Shown: positions 1 through 6,000 of the stretch, piece by piece
Numbering within the stretch: position 1 is the first letter of the stretch
How the letters are laid out: the number at the start of each line of letters is the position of its first letter
Assembly (NCBI GenBank): GCA_947372155.1
Contig: CANBSM010000174.1
Span: 1 to 8,730 of the forward strand
Origin: Burkholderiaceae bacterium
GTDB taxonomy: Bacteria > Pseudomonadota > Gammaproteobacteria > Burkholderiales > Burkholderiaceae
Direction of reading: 5' to 3'
Length of the DNA stretch: 8,730 nucleotides
Translations under genes and position numbers: made by a program
Notes under the pieces: model-generated
What the model saw: only the letters and a program-made list of their open reading frames with translations
Databases searched by the model: none
Told to the model about the DNA's origin: nothing

Positions 1-3000
1 AAGAGGTTGGTGCTACTTGAGCCACCATTACCGCCGCCGCCGCCAACTGATTGCGCAAAGATTGCAGTTGAATTTGCGCCGCTAGTAGTAATGCTGTTAG
101 AGCTTGATACATTCACCAAACCACCAGTACCACCAGTGCCGCCGGATGAACCAAGACCCACGGCATAACTTGTCGAGCTACCAGAAGCACTACTATTGCC
201 CGCTCCGCCATTACCGCCACCGCCACCAACCGATTGCGCAAAGATGCCTTGTGCACTAACACCGTTTGTATTGATAGTGAGTGCGTTATTAACAACCACA
301 TCACCACCTGCTCCACCGCTTCCTACTCCACCTCCAAGTGAGAGTGCAAGGTAGGTTTGATTGCTGCTACTACTACTTGAAGATGCGTTAGCGGAACTTG
401 AGCTCGATGCACCATTACCGCCGCCGCCGCCAACTGATTGAGCAAAGATACCTTGTGCAAAATCACCATTACTTTGGATATTCGTAGAGATTGTTGAAAC
501 ACTTGAACCTGTTACTGCGTTATAGGCCGCAGTAGTCGTATCAACAGTGACTTTGCCACCAGCTCCAGCGCTCGATCCAGAGCCACCCATTGCGAGCGAA
601 ACATTAGTAGAGCCTCCGTTAGAAGTGGTGCTACTTGATGCACCGCCGTTACCGCCACCGCCACCAACTGATTGCGCAAAGATGGCTTGTGAGTTACTAC
701 CAGACGTAGCTAGGTTAGAAATGGAGTTAACAGAAACATTGCCACCCGCTCCTCCTGGACCACCAAGACCACCAAGACCGAAAGAAACGGAATTAGCGCC
801 ACCAGAGGAACTTGATTGTGTGGAACCGCCATTACCGCCGCCGCCGCCAACGGATTGAGCAAAAATTGCGGGGGCATTTTTTCCATAAGTGGTTACGCTG
901 CCATTCGTACTTACTTGAATCACCCCACCAAGACCTGCAACACCGCCAGAACCGCCAAGCGACATTGTTACCGCAGCCTTACCTTGATTAGTGCTACTGG
1001 TCGAACTAGATGAGCTAGCATTACCGCCGCCACCGCCAACGGATTGGGCAAAGATACCAATAGCATTATCGGCATTGCTTGTTATGTTGTTAGTCGAAGC
1101 AACATTAACGCCATAACCTGTTCCACCTCCGCCACCACTCATACCTAAGGCAAAGCCAGCGCTATACGCCCCACCATTTGATTGAACCGTTGATGAACCA
1201 GCGTTTCCTCCACCACCACCAACTGACTGGGCAAAAATACCGTAACTACCTGTACCTGCAGTAGCAATTTGGGAAGCATTGGTTACAGAAACTGTTCCAG
1301 CATCACCACCTGAACCACCGCTTCCACCAAGACCGGCGGAAAGGGATACGCCACTATTGGCGCTGGATGAGGTTGTGCCTGTGCCAGTGGAACTGGCATT
1401 GCTGCTGCCATTGCTAGAGTCAGAATTTGCACTAGTAGTGGCTTTTGCAGAGACATTAACGGCTCCGCCGTTACCGCCACCACCGCCTACTGACTGAGCA
1501 AAGATACCGTGTGCCTGAGCACCATAAGTACTAATAAGAGAGCCGGTTTGATTGGTTGTTACAGAAACGCCAGCGCCAGCACCTCCATTACCTCCAGAGC
1601 CTCCAAGACCCAATGCAACCGCATTACTACCACCTGAACCTGCTGTGCTCGTTGTCGAACCACCATTACCACCACCGCCACCCACTGACTGAGCGAAGAC
1701 AGCAGATGAATTATTGCCATATGTAAGCAAGGTTCCTGTATTACCTACAGTAACTGTTCCCGCACCACCGCCGGCACCACCGCTACCGCCAAGCGCGAGA
1801 GAAACGCTGGTCTTACTTCCATCCGCATTGCTAGTACTTGAGCCGCCATTGCCACCGCCGCCGCCAACAGATTGCGCAAAGATAGCGGATGAGTTATCCG
1901 CTAAACCAAGACTCAGTCGCTGCATTGAAGCTTGTGCGGAAGTAGCATAGCCAGTTTCAATTGCTCCGGTATTGGTAACCGATACGTTGTTGGCAAACCC
2001 ACCACTACCGCCATAACCACCAACAGATAAACCGACAGCAGTTCCATTATTCGTGCCCGCTTGGCTACTGTTTTGACCAGAGGTTGTATTTCCAGCTGCA
2101 GATGAGTTTGCATTATTAGAAACTGAAGGCGCAGTTGTTCCACCCGTTCCTGCTGAACTGCCAGTTGTAGGCGAAGAAGGTGCCGCTGCAACGGTAGATG
2201 ATGTGCTACTTGAACCACCATTACCACCACCACCTCCAACAGATTGCGCGAATATGCCGGGTGAGTTCATTCCTTCAGTAAGAATGACGCCATTATTGGT
2301 TACACCAACTACTTGCATTGAAGCTGCAGATCCTGTGCCTGAACTACCACCGGTACCGCCCCAACCGCCTACACCAAGACTAACTGCAGCAGCACCTCCT
2401 GCACTAGTAGTAGAGCTAGCTGAACTTGAACCACCACTACCGCCACCACCGCCAATAGATTGCGCGAATATGCCGATAGCATAATTTCCTACAGTCAAAA
2501 TAGAACCATTATTGGTTACACCAACAACGCCAGAGGTTCCACCGCTACCACCAAACCCACCAACAGAAAGTGCAGCAGAATACTTGCCGCCATCAGCACC
2601 CGAGGTACTTGAGCCACCATTGCCGCCGCCGCCTCCAATGGACTGGGCAGTAATGCCATTGGAATGTGCATCACCAGTGGTAATAATGCTGCTGCTATTA
2701 ACCGTAACTGAATTACCAGTGCCGCCATCACCACCAAAGCCACCAACTGCCATTGATGCTGAAACGCCACTATTAGGAGTTTTACTATTCGTTGTTGGCT
2801 TCGGTGTTGTGTTAGTTTGCGAGCTGCTAGAGGTGAAACTCTGAACAGCATTGGTAGCTAGATAAGTTGAAGCTTGACTACCGGCGCCGGTTGATTGATT
2901 AATTTGCGCGCCCACAACAGAAATCAGTCCATTAGTAGCGCTTCCTGGACTAGCATTAACTTGACTAGTAGCTGCACCACCATTGCCACCGCCACCGCCG

Positions 3001-6000
3001 ATAGATTGCGCGACGATAGCTGTGGACTGTTGACCTGAGGTGGTAATCGTTCCGCCTGAATTAACGTTGACTTGATTGGCATTACCACCATCCCCACCCC
3101 AACCACCGAGTGAGAATCCAACTGCATATTTATTGCTAGAAGTACTGCTTTGAGACCAACCACCATTACCGCCGCCACCACCAACTGATTGAGCCAAGAT
3201 AGCAGGAGCATTCATACCGTTTGTGGTAATCGATCCAGTTGTGAGATTCTGGTTGCTATTTACATTTACTATGCCGTTGCTATTCGCGCCATAAGCACCT
3301 TGTCCACCAATCGACATTGAAACAGTTCCATTTCCTGCAATTGCATTGGAGGTCGCATTGCCGCCATTACCACCATTGCCACCGATTGATTGAGCCACAA
3401 TGCCGGCAGCATGATCATTCGTGACACCATATGCAGGACTAGCTGAATTACTAAAATTTTGGTTAACTGTATTGATAGCACCAGTTTGCGTGATAGTGAC
3501 AGCATTGGATACAGCACCATGTCCGCCAGAGCCTCCCACCGCTACTGATGCACTATAGGCATCACTGCCAGTCAAACTGCCGACAGCCAAGCTCATGCTA
3601 TTGCCACCATTACCACCAGCACCACCAACTGACTGACCCAAAATACCAACTGCACTAAGGCCGTTAGTTGTAATGCTTTGACTATTCGTAATGTTGACTG
3701 TACTTGCCGTTCCGCCTACACCGCCAGTAGCTCCAACGCTGACCCCAGCAGTTGATCCACCGGCAGCTAGACCGCCATTGATAGCTGATCCACCATTACC
3801 GCCAGACCCTCCAATACTTTGACCAATCAGGCCTAAAGACTGATTACCAGCAACATTAATTGCGCCACTATTAGTAAGCACAATAGCTCCACCAGTTCCG
3901 CCATTACCGCCTGCCCCACCAACTGCTACAGTAATTGTGGCTTGATCAGAAAGACCAAACGCTGCGCTGTTACCTCCGTTACCACCAACACCACCAATAC
4001 TCTGTGCCAAGATACCTGTCGATTGAGATTTTGCGGTAGTGATGGCTCCAGTGTTATTAACTGTCACTGTTTTTGCTGTTCCACCAGAGCCGCTTCCGCC
4101 GCCCAAGTTGACTGTTGCTGTTCCATTCTGTGCTAATGATCCACCGTAGCTGCTACCACCGTTACCACCGCTACCACCAATGGATTGCGCAACGATGCCT
4201 AGCGAGATCATTCCCTGAGTATTGATGGCAGAGTTATTTGAAACGGTAACTGTGTTTGCTGTTCCGCCACTTGAACCATTGCCACCAATATTGACAGCTG
4301 CACTGGCAGATGTACTGATTGATCCGCCTGCAGCCATACCCCCATTACCACCACTTCCACCAATCGATTGGGCAACGATGCCCGAAGATTGATCTTGCTG
4401 AGTTGATAGAGCAACTTGTGAACCTGAATTAACAATCACTTGTCCACCAGTACCGCCAGCACCACCATCGCTTGCAACATTAACCGAAGCGGATACACCG
4501 TTAGCAGCTGTTCCTGAGAAAGTCGATCCAGCGTTACCGCCGCCGCCGCCAATAGATTGCGCTGTAATAGCATTTGCAAGCAAGCCATTGGTAGAAATCG
4601 CATAGGTTCCACTGCTTGGATTATTAGCATTAACAGTCACTGCCACCAGTTGAGTACCGCTGCTATTTACGGGATTTGCAGATCCACCTGAACCACCATT
4701 ACCGGATAAGGAAACAGTTGCAGCGATCGAGCTGGGTGTATCGCTCAGCGCAACAGAGCCTGCAATGGCATTGCCACCGTTACCGCCCGTGCCACCAATA
4801 GATTGAGCAAGAATACCTGTAGATTGATCGCCAATAGTTGCGATTCCAGCGCCATTTGAAACCGATACAGTATTTGAGGATGCGCCGCCTCCGGCACTAC
4901 CACCGACGCTTGCAGTCAATGCAGCAGCAGGCGCCCCAGGGATTGGATCCACTGATAGTGATCCTGCAACTGCCATGCCGCCGTTACCGCCTGAGCCTCC
5001 GATACTTTGAGCAAGAATGGCTGAGGACATTGCGCCAGTTGCCGCTAACAATCCAGAATTAGTAATAGCAACTGAGCCAGATTGACCGCCGTTACCACCA
5101 GCTCCACCTACACTACTAGTAAAGCTAAACACGCCAGAAACAGAACCGCCTGCTGCTAGGCCCCCGTTACCACCGTTACCACCAAAACTCTGCGCAATGA
5201 TGTTTGAGGATAGAGGTCCTGATGAACTCATAGTGCCAGAGTTCGTTACATTTACTGATTGAGCTGTTCCACCTGTACCACCTGTTCCTGCGATATTAAT
5301 TCCGACTGCGGCACCAACGCCGACAACAGCACCAACGGAATATCCACCATTACCACCACTACCTCCCAAAGATTGGGCAAGAATGCCTGGATTATTACCC
5401 GATGCTACAACCGATGAATTAGAGGAATTGATGAACGCTGCAGTATTGTTCGTCGTAACCGAACCAGAATTATTTACGGTAACACTGTTAGCTTGAGCAC
5501 CATTACCACCATTACCGGCAATAGATAAACTAGCAGCAGCAAGACTTAAACTTCCTGCTCCACTGAAACCACCATTACCACCACCGCCACCAATCGATTG
5601 CGCAAGAATAGCGGGGGCGCCACCACCCTTGGTGATTAATGCGCCAGTGTTTGTGAGCGTTACTACTTGACCTACACCACCGCTTGCTCCTGAACCACCG
5701 ATAGCAACCGAGCCACCAAATGCCATACCAGCACTACCTGAAACATCAAAACCACCGTTACCGCCACCACCGCCAATCGATTGCGCTATTAAAGCGCTAG
5801 CTGCTGAACCGGATGTAGTAATAGAACCAGCATTATTCAAACTAACTGTGTTGGCACCTCCGCCAACACCGCCGCCGCCGCCAACACCGAGCGCTAAACT
5901 CGCAATGCCACCTCCTGAAATACCAATGCTGGCACCACCACTACCACCACCACCGCCAATTGACTGAGCAACCATGCCGTATGAGCGAGCACCGGCGGTA

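Larger units (their letters stand above)
1..2258 (-). repeat. C-ward repeat block of near-uniform IFAQSVGGGGGNGG units
   Basis: All eleven units here (Q codons at 2246, 1874, 1691, 1496, 1229, 1046, 857, 674, 440, 236 and 53) use F-A-Q-S-V and five consecutive Gly followed by Asn; ten read IFAQSV and the 1691 copy reads VFAQSV. The uniformity contrasts with the mixed ILAQSI/IVAQSI motifs of the central block and points to later amplification or homogenisation (inference). The residues after the hallmark are often long Ser/Thr runs, for example at 350-410 and 960-1020. The block continues beyond the left edge. Confidence 0.85.

Noticed and set aside
547..2844. Plus-strand ORFs rich in proline (for example 547-858, 1279-1497, 1714-1950, 2203-2484, 2512-2844) with repeated LPPPPPTD-like strings
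   Set aside because: They are antisense translations of the poly-Gly hallmark of the minus-strand gene. They repeat with its period and have no start context of their own.
113..4630. Minus-strand ORFs of 64-111 codons in another frame (for example 1913-2239, 2516-2851, 2924-3211, 3269-3520)
   Set aside because: They lie in one alternative frame inside the giant gene. Their Val/Met/Leu-rich repeats (VAVVMVV-like) are out-of-frame readings of Gly codons.
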